From positions 17,603,754 through 17,667,753 of the forward strand of contig VZDJ01000623.1 of the NCBI GenBank assembly GCA_008694505.1: DNA of 64,000 nt, read 5' to 3'. Below are positions 1-11,915 of the stretch, piece by piece; position 1 is the first letter of the stretch; each line of letters starts with the position of its first letter. Position numbers and translations under genes: made by a program. The stretch comes from Cyanoderma ruficeps (taxonomy: Eukaryota; Chordata; Aves; Passeriformes; Timaliidae). The notes beneath the pieces are model-generated. The model was not told where the DNA came from and made no database searches. It saw only the letters and a program-made list of their open reading frames with translations.

Positions 1-1671
1 AAGTATGGATTAAAGCCTATTGTGCTTGGAAGCTGCACTGCAGAAGGAAAAAGAAGAAAGCCTCAGTCCAACAGCTACTCTTTGTTTAAAATCATTCACT
101 GATTTTTTTTTTCCCAGCTAACTTCCAACCTGTGATCACATTTCAAGTGCTTTGGAACAGAGGGTGTTTTCAGATGGTCAATGTATGATTCCTTGAGAAC
201 TATATTTCAAGACCCTTTTGTGCTTCTAGCATTGCTCACGTTGTAAGAAAAGAAAACAGTGTTCTCTGTTTGGCCCTATGGACAGGAGAAACACATTAGC
301 AGGATTTCCTAAAAGTTAGTGAAGTCAAGGGAGGTTTTACCATCAAGTTAAATGGTCGTATGCATCGACCAGTGCCCAAGTGCATTTGAAATCCCATTAC
401 ACTTTATGCTTTCAACCATCGGAGAGCTTCAGATTATAAGGCATTTTGCACTGGAAAGATTTCTTCTTAATAAGGAAGCAGTAAGAGAAAGGAATGAATC
501 AGAGAGATAAAGATAAAGCTGTCTCTCAAAGGGCAACCCAAGTTCAGACCAAACGTGGCAATGGTTTCTGAAATGATCAGGCTTGTTCTCTTCTTTATTT
601 ACTCCCCAAACTATTCCTACTTGGTCCCTCTTTCTGTAGAACAGAAGTTCAAAATAGGACAGAAAAAATCTGACTTTTTAGTATTTCCAGCTGGGCCTGA
701 AGTCAAATATGCTTGAAATAGTGTGAGAAAGACTGATAGGATTGTGGTGAAAAGCCATTTGAGTACCTGGATAGACGTCTCAAGCCAGGCCTAAAAGCCA
801 AAGTACAGACAGCTCAAGGGAAAATGTGCTCACATGATGTACTGTGAAATTTGGCAAAATCACCGACTCTTGATTTCAATAAGTAACCCAACTGCCCCTG
901 AGCACCAAACCTTCTGTGCTTCACCATCACCTTGTAAAATGGCCCAGCCTTTAGAGCCACTTCTGCAGGGGCAGAAGTCTGTTGTCAGTTCCCTCATGGA
1001 GATGGGGGTGTATCTGCAATTGCAAATTGCTTTTTTAAAATGTCCTTACAGAAAAAGAGGAGGGAGAATAATATGTAATTCAGTATTGTGGTTACTGTCC
1101 TTCTCTCTCATTTTCCAGATTCAGGAGCAATTTAAAGAGTTGTTTAAAGGACTGCCTGTTTGTTGCCCTTTTTCTAATTTAGCATCCTTATACCTGCATG
1201 TGAAGATTAGAGTTCCGCTGGGACATGAGAGCAAAACAGGGTTATATGCATGGGTCCTTAATTAAAACAGACCTCCCAGCCTTAGGAAAAAGAAAAAAAA
1301 AAAAAATCAAAATCTGGCACAACATCAACTGGCATTAGCAGTATCAGCATCACACTAGGTGCCCTACAGAAGAGGAAACTGTGAAAGAGCACTCAAAAAT
1401 AATGACTGAGTTTCCATGATGCTGTCAAGACTTTCACATCCCAGGCTGCCAGGTGTGGATTACTTGAGCTAGAAGTATAAAAGCTGTATAAAACACAAAT
1501 GAAGCAGAAAAATTGAAATCTCAGCAGGTGATGATGTACTATAAGAAGGAATCAGTCCTTTAAAGCTTCGTCTGGGGAAGGAAGAGGAGGAGCAAGAGCA
1601 TACCAGACCCAGCATTTCCACATTTCCTTTGTTTCCAAGGCATTTTCTTTCCCCTTACCTTTTTTTTTCCT

Positions 1672-1725
1672 TTTTTCCTTTTTTTTTTTTTTTTTTNNNN
1701 NNNNTTTTTTTTTTTTTTTTTTTTT
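1672..1725. repeat. Poly-T tract with 8-base assembly gap
   Basis: A T run is interrupted by N at 1697-1704. The gap reflects an unresolved homopolymer length. The Lys-rich minus-strand open frame across it is an artefact. Confidence 0.9.
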
Positions 1726-4311
1726 GGCTCCTAGTGTCAAATCTGATGCTTGAAGACATCTGAAACCTGTTTTATCCCCTCTCACCTCCACGTCTGTCTT
1801 GGCATTGTTACCACAATTACAAGGGCAGGTGACAGTTCTCTAGACTTAGAATCCAACCTCTCCTGCAGTGAAATTCAATTGAGCAGCATAATTTCTTTGA
1901 AAAATAAACAAGACTGCAAGCTCTGCAACTGGGAAGTAAATTAAATGTGTTCACAGAGCTTCAGAATCTTCTGTGCCTTTCATGTTATACTGCGTGACTT
2001 CCTATTAAAATTATTGCTAGCGTAGTCGGGGCAGTGACAAGGAGCATTTTTGTGAAAGAGATGTTATTGCAATGAGCTTGTAGGTGTCAGTTCTATCGTG
2101 GACAAGCAGATCTAGGAAAAATAATATGTGGCTTTTTAAGGTTGCTCTAGTGCAGCAGCAAAGAGTAAGGTGAAATAATGTGGTGTCCCTTCACTCTCTT
2201 AAGCAATGAAATTTGGTGTACAGTGGGAGGAATGCTGGGCATTCCTCATGGCCCTTTTGCACTGATGTGGCTGAGAGAGGATTTCAAGGTCAAATATGAA
2301 CCATGGAATCTGCTTGCTTGCTGCCTTGCTCCCTGTGTCCTCCCTTCCTCCCAGCAAAACATTTTCGTTAGCTGGGGGAGCACGACTAGGCAGAAGGTAG
2401 ATCAGTGGACAGTTAGGAACAATATATTTCTGTGTGGCAATAAATATACGTATTTGTTTGATACAGTAAACAATTCTATTCTAATTATTTGGTTTACCTC
2501 CTTTTTTTAGTTTACTTGCTATTTTTGAACTAATGCATCTTTGTATAGAGATAGTCGACATTTATTAGGAAAGGGTAAAACCTTTTATTGTACCAATTAG
2601 TGTGTATGCAATATCTTCCTGGGGTGGTAGATGAGTAGCTGTGGCAATTTATTTTAGGCTCAGCAGCTACATATATCTTCTCACCAGCACTGGATGAAGG
2701 ATTTTGAGGCCATTTCTTATGTAGTGGTGGAGTAGACTACTAGTTGAAGAGACCAGACTGGATACTTAAAAGACCCCCTGCTCTTTTCTTTGCATCTCAT
2801 TTCTAATATGGAATATTCTCATTGGTACAATTTTTTTATATTCCTTGAACCTTCATTCCAGAACTGAGTTTAGCGTTGATTCCTTAAGGTCTATTTGCCC
2901 TGCCGCAGTGCTATTCCTACCTGTCTCTGACACCAAACACTGCCATCTCTAGAGCAACTTTTTGAGGTTATCGAATGAAACGGTTACATTTGAATTCAAA
3001 CAGCCACACCACACTGAATGGCATTTAAGCAGTTCTTAGAAAGCAGTCCTGGTGCTTATTAACTCCCAAAAAGCTACTGCCTTCAGTTGCCAGCTAGATA
3101 ACTATTTTTTCTTTGCCAATAGATAGTTGCCTCTAAATGGGAATGATGATGCTTGGTGGCAAGTGCAGGCTATAAAATATTTATCTTTAACACACAATTG
3201 TGTTACTGCAGCCTCTAATAGGATTTGGTGTCAGGCAAACATCTGCCTTGGCCTCTGGCCCAAAGATAGGGAAACAAGCTATTAAGTTGAATGTTGCATA
3301 GTAAATAAATAAGGCGGAAATACTGTCTAAGTATTTGCTGACCAGCAAACATGGTGAGTATATAAAAAAGAAGTCCATCAAGAGTCTAGCAATTTGTCTG
3401 TCTTCTTAATATGTTTATTGTGTTGCATCTGGATAAAGGTAATTCATGTCGGTAGTTGTGAGCCAGGCCGACAGATCTTTATAGAGTTCACCACAATAGA
3501 ATTGGCTTTCATGGGGCTTTTTGTCAGCAGCAAAGTGGTCCCCTGAGCAGACCATTAGCCTGGGAGCTTTGTCGCTGTCACATGAGTCAATTTATAATAT
3601 GAAGCAAATGCTGTGTTGTATTTGTCCATGCCTCAGATTAACAACCTAAAAAAAAAAAAAAAATTGGAAATGGTAACAATTAGCAATTTCGTATTGAGCT
3701 CAATAATACCCTTAAGTAAAAGATAGTGTAGTGTGAAGTCTTATTGTGGGTATGGGCTGGATCATGCCAGTTTATGGCTTCTCTCAGAGTAAAGAGTGAT
3801 TACAGTGGGAAAACTAGCAGCAATGGGACAAAGGTTTCAGCTAAGTTTCCCTTAAAATCTGCCAGCTGTGAGTTTACTTGTACTGAAAAACATCCCCTGA
3901 AATAAATGGCAAAAATAGCAGATCAATGTTGTTTTATTCAATATGTTGAATTATAGCTGCTGAGGATACTTAGGAAATTCTTTTTATTTCTCTCTTTGCT
4001 TTAATAATTAAAGCTCATGAACAGAAAGCACCTTAAAGAGTACTACAGAAAGAGTTCTGCTCTTGGAGAAGTCTAGGCTTTCACACTTAATGGATGATTT
4101 GCATTTCTTATTTTTATGAATCCAGAAGGAGTTTTGTACATCCTTTTCCTGGCTGAGGTAGGTTGTCCTAGAGTAGGGGGTACCTGCTCTATCAGACAGG
4201 GTATTTCCATACCATTCTCCAAAATGAGACACTGTGGATCTGAAGACCAAGTGTCTCATTACATCATTTACCTCAGAGAAGTGTGAGGGTATTTATAAAG
4301 GAGAACTGTGA

Positions 4312-4730
4312 AGATGCTCAGAGGGCTTTAGCCCCTCTCCTGTGGAGACAGGTTGAGGGAGTTGGGGTTGCTCAGCCTGGAGAAGAGAAGGTCACAAGGA
4401 GACCTTAGAGCTCTTCCAGTACCTAAAGGAGCTACAAGAGAGCTGGAGTGAGACTTTTTACAAGGACAAGGAGAAATGGCTTTAAACTGACAAGTGGGCA
4501 GGTTTAGATTAGATATTAGGAAGAAATTCCTCACTGTGTGATGAGACACTGGCACAGGCTGCCCAGAGAAACTGTGGCTGATGCATCCCTGGAGGTGTTG
4601 AAGGCCAGTTTGGATGGGCTGTGAAGCAACTTAATCTAATGGAAGGTGTCTCTGCTTGTGGCAGGGGGATTGGAACTGGATGGTCTTTAAGGTTCCTTCC
4701 AATCAAAACCATCCAGTGATTCTGTGATCC
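4312..4730 (+). repeat. CR1 LINE fragment, plus orientation, reaching the 3' end
   Basis: The start resembles the CR1 phrase for 'cacctctcct..gaggacaggctgag', followed by GTTGCTCAGCCTGGAGAAG. The end carries the characteristic GGTTCCTTCCAATCAAAACC then ATTCTGTGATCC. It is a 5'-truncated copy of about 420 bases. Open frames inside it are non-functional remnants. Confidence 0.9.
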
Positions 4731-6517
4731 ATAAAATGACTTGTTTTTTCAGTTGCTAATTAGATCGTGAAGCTAGCAGGACACATAATTCCATAGGAAG
4801 CTTCTGCATTCCCTATTAGAAACCCCACCACCTCAAGTTTTGCCAGTGTGCCTGTGGTGTGAGTTGTTTGCTTTCGGAAGTTTCACTCCTGCTGGCATTG
4901 GTGGTTGAAAGGTGGATTGGAAACTGTGTTTTCAGTGTTCTCTTTGGACACAATAGCAAAACATGATGAAGGCATCATGCATCATCCATTGGCTGGCCCT
5001 GCAGTTATTAATCTCTGCCCTTACCAGCTGGTGTCAGTCAGATATCTTTGGGGATTTGGAAGCCAAGAGAAAACTGTGGGAATCAGACTGGAAACAGAGA
5101 ACATATATATCTCTTTCTAAAAAAGAATTGTTCATGGTCTCACAGTGAACTTTAACAATTAAATGAAACAAAACAAAAACATTGTCCTGATTCTCTAAAG
5201 GAGTTCCCATGGTACTATTCATAAAACACCATATGGAATTTTGTATATATTGGAAAATACTCTTCTAATTATGTGAACAGCTTACAGATTAAGCTGTATA
5301 ATGGGGACTAGAAGCCAGCCATAACTGCGGTCGCCTGTTTTTATTTATTGGCTGATAGTGTGTCACCTCTGTAGCAATGTTGACTGTGAACATACTCGAA
5401 AGAAAAACAGCTGCTTTGTGCCACTGACTTAGGGACTCCCTGAATGTTAAAGTTGTGTCCCTTCTATCCCATGTGATTATAATTTGGATAAGCCCTAGCT
5501 TCTGAAAACGTCCAATTCTTCATTCTTTACGGGGTTCTCCCATCCCGAGTCCCTAATTTCTGATGCCAAGTCACCCACCTCCTCCTGTTTAGCTTGAAAT
5601 GTAGGCGTTAGAGCAGTGTGAATGAGTGTGTGTACACACCTACACGTGCCAGAAGGGCCAGAAAATTGTTTGAGGTGCCCAGCTGGCAGGCTGTAACCAC
5701 TGAAACAAAATTGAGTCTAGGATGAAAACAGAGGTTTTTATGAGAAGCCTTGAGTGAGTATAACTTGCTAATGCCTGCAATCCTCAAAGTAAAAAGAAAT
5801 TCCAGGTTGATTCTGCCAAAGAATATAAATAGGAGCATGCTCAGTGTTGCACACACAACTTGCAGACTTGCTGTTCACAAGCCTCAGTCTCAGCCTTGTT
5901 TGTGCTCATTAGCTCTGGAGTTTCTAAGGGGAAAAAGTGTGTTCATTTAACACTTCCTCTATGGAAGTACTTTGGAGTTGTTTGAGAGTAGCTCTGAGAA
6001 AAAGATGCACTGCATGAACCTTCATCGCTTTTCCGAATTGATTCTCAGTGGTGAAGAACTTTTGGGAGTGTGTGAAGACCTTAATTGCCCTGAATCACCA
6101 GGAAAGTTTGCATCCATAACTGCTAAAAAACAGCAAGTGGCACAAGTCACAGGGAGATTAGAGTTTCTTTTCACTTCATCTCATCTCTATCAGGCAGGTT
6201 ATTCCAGGGAAAATAGAGGTAGTGTAAAATGAAAATACATTAAAAATATTACTTTTGGCTATATTGGAAGAACAAGGGACCTCGGAGAAAGCAATGAAAT
6301 GGGATGAAAGGATTTTTAAAAGCCTACTCTATTAATAGTAGAGGGTATTTAGACAACAGGTGAGAGCTACAGAGGTGCTTCAGTGAGGAAGGTAAAATGG
6401 GTTTCATCCACCTGTTTTTTAATTCCTTTTGAGTTAGCCACTGTGTGGCATGGAGCTGTACGGCCACACTTGCAAAGTGTCTGGGAAACCAAAGGTTGAG
6501 GAGATAGTGATAAGTGA

Positions 6518-6539
6518 AGTGATATGTGTGCATATCACT
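6518..6539. repeat. Perfect 9-base inverted repeat with 4-base spacer
   Basis: AGTGATATG, then TGTG, then CATATCACT. Confidence 0.9.
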
Positions 6540-7412
6540 GCAGCGTTACGATGAGAAATGCCAGATCTGTATAGGAACCAGAGAATAGATGTGAATTCTT
6601 TTTTTTAATGTGTGTCAGTCCCTGTCAGCAGGGATCTGACCAGTTATAGGTGTCTGTGCTGAACTAGTCAGAAGAGGAGAGGATGCACCACCAGAGTAAA
6701 GTTTTTACATGGATTCACCCAGAGATTCTGGAAAGGTTGGTTACCTAAGCACACGTCTGCTCCATTTCTGTGGTCACTCTGAACTTCTAAATTCCTTTAT
6801 ACATAGTCATTGTAGTGGATAAAGTAATTCAGCTTAATCTGCAGTGGACATCGAATTGGTGTGCAGAGCCTTGCCTGTCTTGTCCTAGGCATCATAGATA
6901 CACCAGCTGAACACCTGTAACTGCAAAATATGGTTTCCAGTAACAAAGATCACCATTTAGCTGATGTGGTGCATTGTCACACTTTGGAACAGTTGCTGTG
7001 CTTGATGTTATGCTACTTTTTAGATTTTTTTTCTAGATGTTTCTGTGGGTCTTTTTAATATTTTGCTTAAATACTATATTACAAAAATATACCGAGAAAG
7101 CTATATGGATATTTACTCCTTTTCAAGATCTCAGTTTAGTCCATTAAAGGAAAAACTTGGGAAAAAGCTTTTAAAAATAGTTGCTAACATTCTGAAGGTG
7201 TTGTTAACACTGGGAGTCTGTCCTGCATCAAGCCCTGAGGTATTCCCCTTGACTTCAAAGGCCACAGGTGTTACATCTATGCAGTGTTGCTCCACCTTGC
7301 AGCCCCTGACCCGGTGTGGCACTGGGGTGGTGTGGTGAGGTGTCATGGGACAACTGCACTGATGCTGAATAGCACAGCCCTTCTCTTCTGAGTTTACAGG
7401 CAGCAAAAAAAA

Positions 7413-7447
7413 GCAAAAAAAAACCAACCTCGAGTTGGTTTTTTTGC
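7413..7447. repeat. Perfect 15-base inverted repeat with 5-base spacer
   Basis: The left arm GCAAAAAAAACCAAC and the right arm GTTGGTTTTTTTTGC are exact reverse complements around CTCGA. It could form a hairpin or cruciform, and may be a remnant of an unknown element. Confidence 0.9.
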
Positions 7448-9479
7448 CACCTTTTGAGCTTAACCATCTCATTGGAGGGTCTGACAAGTGCCAGAACCAG
7501 CACAAGAAGAGGGAGCTTACAGTTGTTATTAGGATGAGAAAATTAGAGGAGAAGGACTGACCCTTTCAGCAACAGGAGCAGTTAAATCTCCTTGCCTGTC
7601 TCATTATTTTGTTTCACAGAACTCACACTCTTATGTTCTTCATGTGTGTAAGTATGTACATAAATAACTTCTTTTTCCTAAATCTCTGTGTGTATTTCTT
7701 GAAGAAAAATGTAAGTATTGTAAAAAAACCATAGGGAAAAAAGGGCATAAAGTGAATTAATTTTTGTTTTCAGCAGTGACATTAACCCATGTCAAAATTC
7801 TGAAGATTGTATATACATGGGCTACTATTAACTTTTCATTTACAGGATAGATTTCTGTTTATACCTACTATGAAGTGAGAGATGATATTCCTAAATATCA
7901 GTATAAATGCACAAGGCCCGAGTGGTTATTTTTTTATTCTAGGAAGCATGACTGCTGTTTGATTGGAATAAAGATGGCAGCTCAAGCCTGAAGGGTTGAC
8001 TGCATGTTGTGACTGTATTTCCATATGCCATCAAGTGAATACCTGCTTAACTACTGGGTGTTAGAGAACTGACAGCACTTCCTTGTACCTTTCTTGCTGC
8101 ATGGGGCTGTCTACTTATGAGATGTCTGAAGCTAGGACTTTAAGCATAAATGCTTTGAACTGGTTCCATTATTTAAAATTGCTGTTGTCCTTTATGAATG
8201 ATTAAATTACACCACAGCCTTTAAAATGTCCTTCAGAAACCTCTGCTCTTTGGCAAACGCCCATCCAGAAAACAGCTTCCTTTCATTTGTGATTAGAAAC
8301 TAATCTGCACATCTCTGCTGCCACTGGTTCTCTTCACTTGCACTGATTGGGAGTTTACAAATAACTTGGCTCCCACAAGGTCTCGTGAAGTATGTCTGTG
8401 CAAATGCAGTCATTTTTCACAGGGCTGAGATTCTCACCCCACCCCGTGTGTACCACCAGTGCCCCCGCTGCATAACCAAACCCAGTTTTCATCTGATAGG
8501 CTCCCATTATTCCCTCAGAGAAAATGTGAAATAGCACTGCAGAATGAACCTTGGTATTTATTACAATGTCTTTTAGAGCCCCACTCACGTTTACTCAGTC
8601 TTCACTCACAGTTTGGTGTAAGAAAATAAGATTATTTTCATTCTCCTTTGGTTGTATTTACCAGCTTGTGTTGTTCTTTTATGAAAGATATGTTTTGGCC
8701 CCAGTATTCTGAACTCTCCTCAAAAGAGAAGAGCTAGATAACATTTTGCTTACCTGTTAACTTCCCCTGAAAAATTAATAGCTGGTGTTTTTTTGTCAAA
8801 GTCAGGGAATTTAAGGCGTTAACTAGAAACAGAAGAAAATGTGGAATGGACCCATTCTTGCTCCACCAGATAGAATATTAGCCCCAGAACTTTGAGCTGT
8901 TAAAGGTATGAATTACATAATGTATAATGTATTGTATTCAGTATAATATTATGGAGCAAATAAGACGAAATTTGGTTAGAAGTATTTCTTGAAAACAGGC
9001 AGATAGGATGAACCAAGGGTTTGTGTTCACTAAGTTCATAGAGGAACATATTTATCATCACTCAGGTCTTTTTGGCACAACTGAATGCCTCAAGGTCACT
9101 TAATCAAGTCAACAAAACTAGACCAAAAGTGCATGTTCTGCCATGAGAATGGTGTGTATTGCATCCCTGCAATAAATTCAAAGAGGAAAAATGGTCATAA
9201 AAATATACAGGAAGAAAAGACATTTGAAAGTTTTCGGGTACTGAGAGAATGCCAAACCTGGTGGCTGCTGAGTAGCTCGTACTAATCACAGGATTTGTAG
9301 CTGGTGTAAATCCACTGGTGTAAATGGACGAGCAGGGTTTCGTGCAGCTCACACTAATGCTTTCTCCCCAAGTGCAGCAATTTCTTTGAAGTTTTCAACT
9401 GTCCTGCCCATCCAGAGCCCTCCTAAACTCTGAGGTGTTTTCTTGCCTAAAGAAGTGTCTGAATTCTCTTGTTTTCCAG

Positions 9480-9581
9480 AATCAGTGGATAACTGTCCCA
9501 GTAATTGCTATGGGAATGGAGACTGTGTGTCTGGGACTTGCCATTGCTTCCTTGGCTTTCTGGGCCCTGACTGTGGCAGAG
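9480..9581 (+). CDS. TENM4: Teneurin exon encoding EGF-like repeat 1
   Basis: This 102-base exon has phase 1 at both ends. Its first two bases complete a Glu codon, giving [16 protein letters not shown] at the start, and it ends after CGR with one base of the next codon. Six cysteines in the EGF spacing (NC, NC, DC, TC, HC, DC) make one complete EGF-like repeat. The acceptor is TTTTCCAG and the donor is GTAGGA. In teneurins this is the first of eight repeats and follows directly on the membrane-proximal linker. The wording of this repeat is close to TENM4 and clearly different from what I recall of TENM1, 2 and 3. An upstream in-frame ATG at 9443 is intronic chance, not a start. A CR1 element begins only about 150 bases downstream. 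Confidence 0.93.
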
Positions 9582-9727
9582 GTAGGAATTTATGCTTGAT
9601 TAACTGTTCCCCTCTCCTGTTAACATTTTTCTTCTGGAAAAAATCATATTCATGATGGTGCCTTTTACAAAATACTGTTTACCCAGTGTGGGAATGCTGC
9701 AGTAAATCTCTAAAATTTCACTCATCA

Positions 9728-10082
9728 GCTGAGGGATCAGCGGGTGTTTACTCTGGAGAAAAGGAGGCTCAGGGGACATCTTACTGGTGTCTACGACCGC
9801 CTGAAAGGAGGGTGCAGCCAAGTGTGGATTGGTCTCTTCTCCCAAGTTACAAGTGATAGGACAAGAGGAAACATCCTCCAGTTATGCCAGGGGTTGTTTA
9901 GATTGGCTGTTGGGAAAAATTTCTTTAGCAAGGGGTTTGTCAGGCTGCTCAGGGAATCACCACCTCTGGGAGTGCAGTTGTGGCATTTAGGAACATGGTT
10001 TACTGGTGGGCTGGCAGTGCTGGCATAGAAGTTGGACTCGGTCTTGGAGGGCATTTCCAGCCTTAATGACACTATGATTCTC
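9728..10082 (+). repeat. CR1 LINE fragment, plus orientation
   Basis: CTGGAGAAAAGGAGGCTCAG, CGCCTGAAAGGAGGGTGCAG and TTGGACTCGGTCTTGGAGGG near the end, followed by ACTATGATTCT, are the usual CR1 3'-region phrases in order. It sits about 150 bases downstream of the EGF1 exon. Confidence 0.88.
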
Positions 10083-10689
10083 TGCTAATTGTGACTGCTG
10101 CACCCTTAGCGACAACAGAACCACTTGGGCTTCTTGTGGAGAGGCAAAATGTCACACTGGAAATTTTCTCTCTGGAAGTGACTTTAGAAAACATGACTTA
10201 TAAATGTGGCATTATGGTTTGTTTAGCAGAGCAATTTTGTCAGTGTGGCATGACACTATAATAATACTTTCTTTTGAGATACTGATTATACAAAAAAGTA
10301 TTTTACAGATTTGCCTGAGCCTGGCTGTGGGGAATAGGGCAGGATTGGAGTAAGGCTAGGAGTGAAATAATGGCAGGAACATCTGGTTACTCTGACCAAA
10401 AGTAAAAACACTGCAAGGACTGGGAAGGAGACTTACCTCAGTAAACAGTATAATATGTTTTTCTGCTCAAGTGATAAGTATTTTTAATAAATGGCTTTGG
10501 AAAGGTTTTCTTTGGCCTGAATTTTTTGGGTTATTTAAACATTTAAAAAACAAACTGAAATACTTTTAGTAAGAACACATTTCAAACCAAGATATCAAAA
10601 CCTTGCATGTGGGAAATGACAGGATACTGTGCATCAACCTTTTCGAGGCCTTTTTTGGCTCAAGCAGTCCAACAAACTAAGTACAGATT

Positions 10690-10995
10690 TATAAATCTGG
10701 GGAGGGAGGTAGCGTAAAACGTTAGTGCCCACCCAAGGAGCTTCGGTAGGGCTGCAGGTCAAGCCCTCACCCCAGCTCATCGCCGCTTTGGAAAGCAGGC
10801 TGGCGCCTTCCCAAGAGAGAGCTAAACTCTGTCCAACCCCAGCCCTCTCCCCCTCCAGCCGAGCTGGGTCACATCCCAGCAGCGAGCCAGGAGACAGAGA
10901 TAAGGAGCCGCGCACCCCCAGGGCAGGCGGGAGCTCCCTGCCGTGGCAGCCAGGCTGGGCTGAACCCGCCGGGGTTTCAGAGTTCACAGCCCAGT
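10690..10995. other. GC-rich, CpG-containing block of unknown origin
   Basis: About 300 bases with at least 13 CpG dinucleotides (for example ATCGCCGC, GGCGCC, GCCGCGC and CCCGCCGGGG) stand out from AT-rich intron on both sides. It could be an internal promoter-like CpG island, a lineage-specific GC-rich repeat, or a GC drift patch. No TATA box was seen. A plausible 5' splice site (CCA|GTAAGAT at 10994) lies at its 3' edge. I do not recognise the sequence as a known element. Confidence 0.4.
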
Positions 10996-10998
10996 AAG

Positions 10999-11559
10999 AT
11001 GGATGTGGCAAGCTGTGTCCCTGAGAGCTGTTATGTCAAACTTCTTGCTGACTCAGGTTACACTTGGTTTGCATTTCCTTACACTTGGTTTGCATTTCCA
11101 AGCTCCTTTTCAAATCCCTGGAGCTGCAGACAAAAGGAGTTTTTTCCGTGTCCCATAGTATATTCCAGCTCACACCTCCTAACTTTCAGTAGGGGCAGAA
11201 GTTCAGGGCTTGTTCCCCTCAAGCTCCCTGTAGAGTCTGTGGAGAAGAACTTTCTTCAGTGTGAGTCAGAATACTTAAACTCTTGTTCTGAATCCACTTT
11301 CAGAGGAGTTCACCTCCCCTCCTGGGCTATATCCCAAACCTTCTCAGGCTTTTCAGTGGAGCCATGTGAGTCTCTCCCATCTGACAAGAGCACATGCTCT
11401 AGCTGCTATGAACACCTTTTATTCAACTCTGTATTTTCGTTCAGAATCATCTGGGTTGAGATCACAGATTGCACTCTGCCGTTAGGAAGACAGAATAATA
11501 CCAGGAGTGCCAAAATTGTATTTATGTACGCATTTCCACTCACTGGGCATGTTAAATAA
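10999..11559 (+). other. Unexplained 186-codon open frame, probably not coding
   Basis: This is the longest open frame in the window. It begins with a good Kozak context (A at -3, G at +4) immediately after a GC-rich block. The product is rich in Ser, Cys and Phe, has no domain, signal or repeat that I recognise apart from the duplicated YTWFAFP segment created by a 21-base tandem duplication, and does not resemble teneurin. Length alone is weak evidence in six frames of 64 kb. I record it so that it can be checked against transcripts. Confidence 0.12.
11058..11099. repeat. Perfect 21-base tandem duplication
   Basis: Two identical 21-base units (11058-11078 and 11079-11099), each containing CACTTGGTTTGCATTTCC. 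Absence of mismatches suggests a recent duplication. Each copy carries GTTTGCAT, one base from the POU octamer in reverse. Confidence 0.95.
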
Positions 11560-11867
11560 ATTATGTTGCCATGAAGATGAGACCTGAGGATCCCAGCATT
11601 GCCCCTATTGGTTTTCAGGGGCATCCAAGATTCTTCTTTTGACCTACAAATCCCTCGAAGAGCAGCATGTGTAAGGTTGTTACAGTGTCCATCTCCAGCC
11701 CTTCACAATCCCTGTACAGAGCAGTGATCCTTAAATAAGCAAGTTCTTGCTCACATGAAGAATTCCATGGATTTCCTGAGTGTTCCTTTGTTTCAATTCA
11801 GCCTTGTAATTCACTATCCAAATGAATGGGAAAATGGAGCAGAAAGCCTTTCTCTTTTTAGTAATGG

Positions 11868-11915
11868 TTAATTATTAATTAATTATTATTATTAACCAAT
11901 TATTTAAAAAAAATA
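11868..11915. repeat. AT-rich run with TAAT/TTAATTA motifs
   Basis: GGTTAATTATTAATTAATTA followed by TTATTATTAACCAATTATTT. It is low-complexity AT sequence that also contains several homeodomain-type TAATTA cores. Either description is possible. Confidence 0.6.

Larger units (their letters stand above)
1..9479 (+). other. Intron upstream of the EGF1 exon (3' part)
   Basis: No coding exon is recognisable here; the open frames are short and do not resemble teneurin. It holds a CR1 fragment (4312-4730), a poly-T run with an N gap (about 1672-1725), two exact inverted repeats (6518-6539 and 7413-7447), and two repeat-free stretches that may be regulatory (3395-3640 and 8340-8590). It ends in the acceptor TTTTCCAG at 9472-9479, just before EGF1. 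In teneurins the preceding exons encode the membrane-proximal linker, so the first base of the EGF1 exon's first codon comes from outside the window. Confidence 0.7.

Noticed and set aside
834..1265. 143-codon open frame, plus strand
   Set aside because: No recognisable domain, no teneurin similarity, no clear splice context, and a low-complexity run just after it. Length is within chance for six frames of this window.
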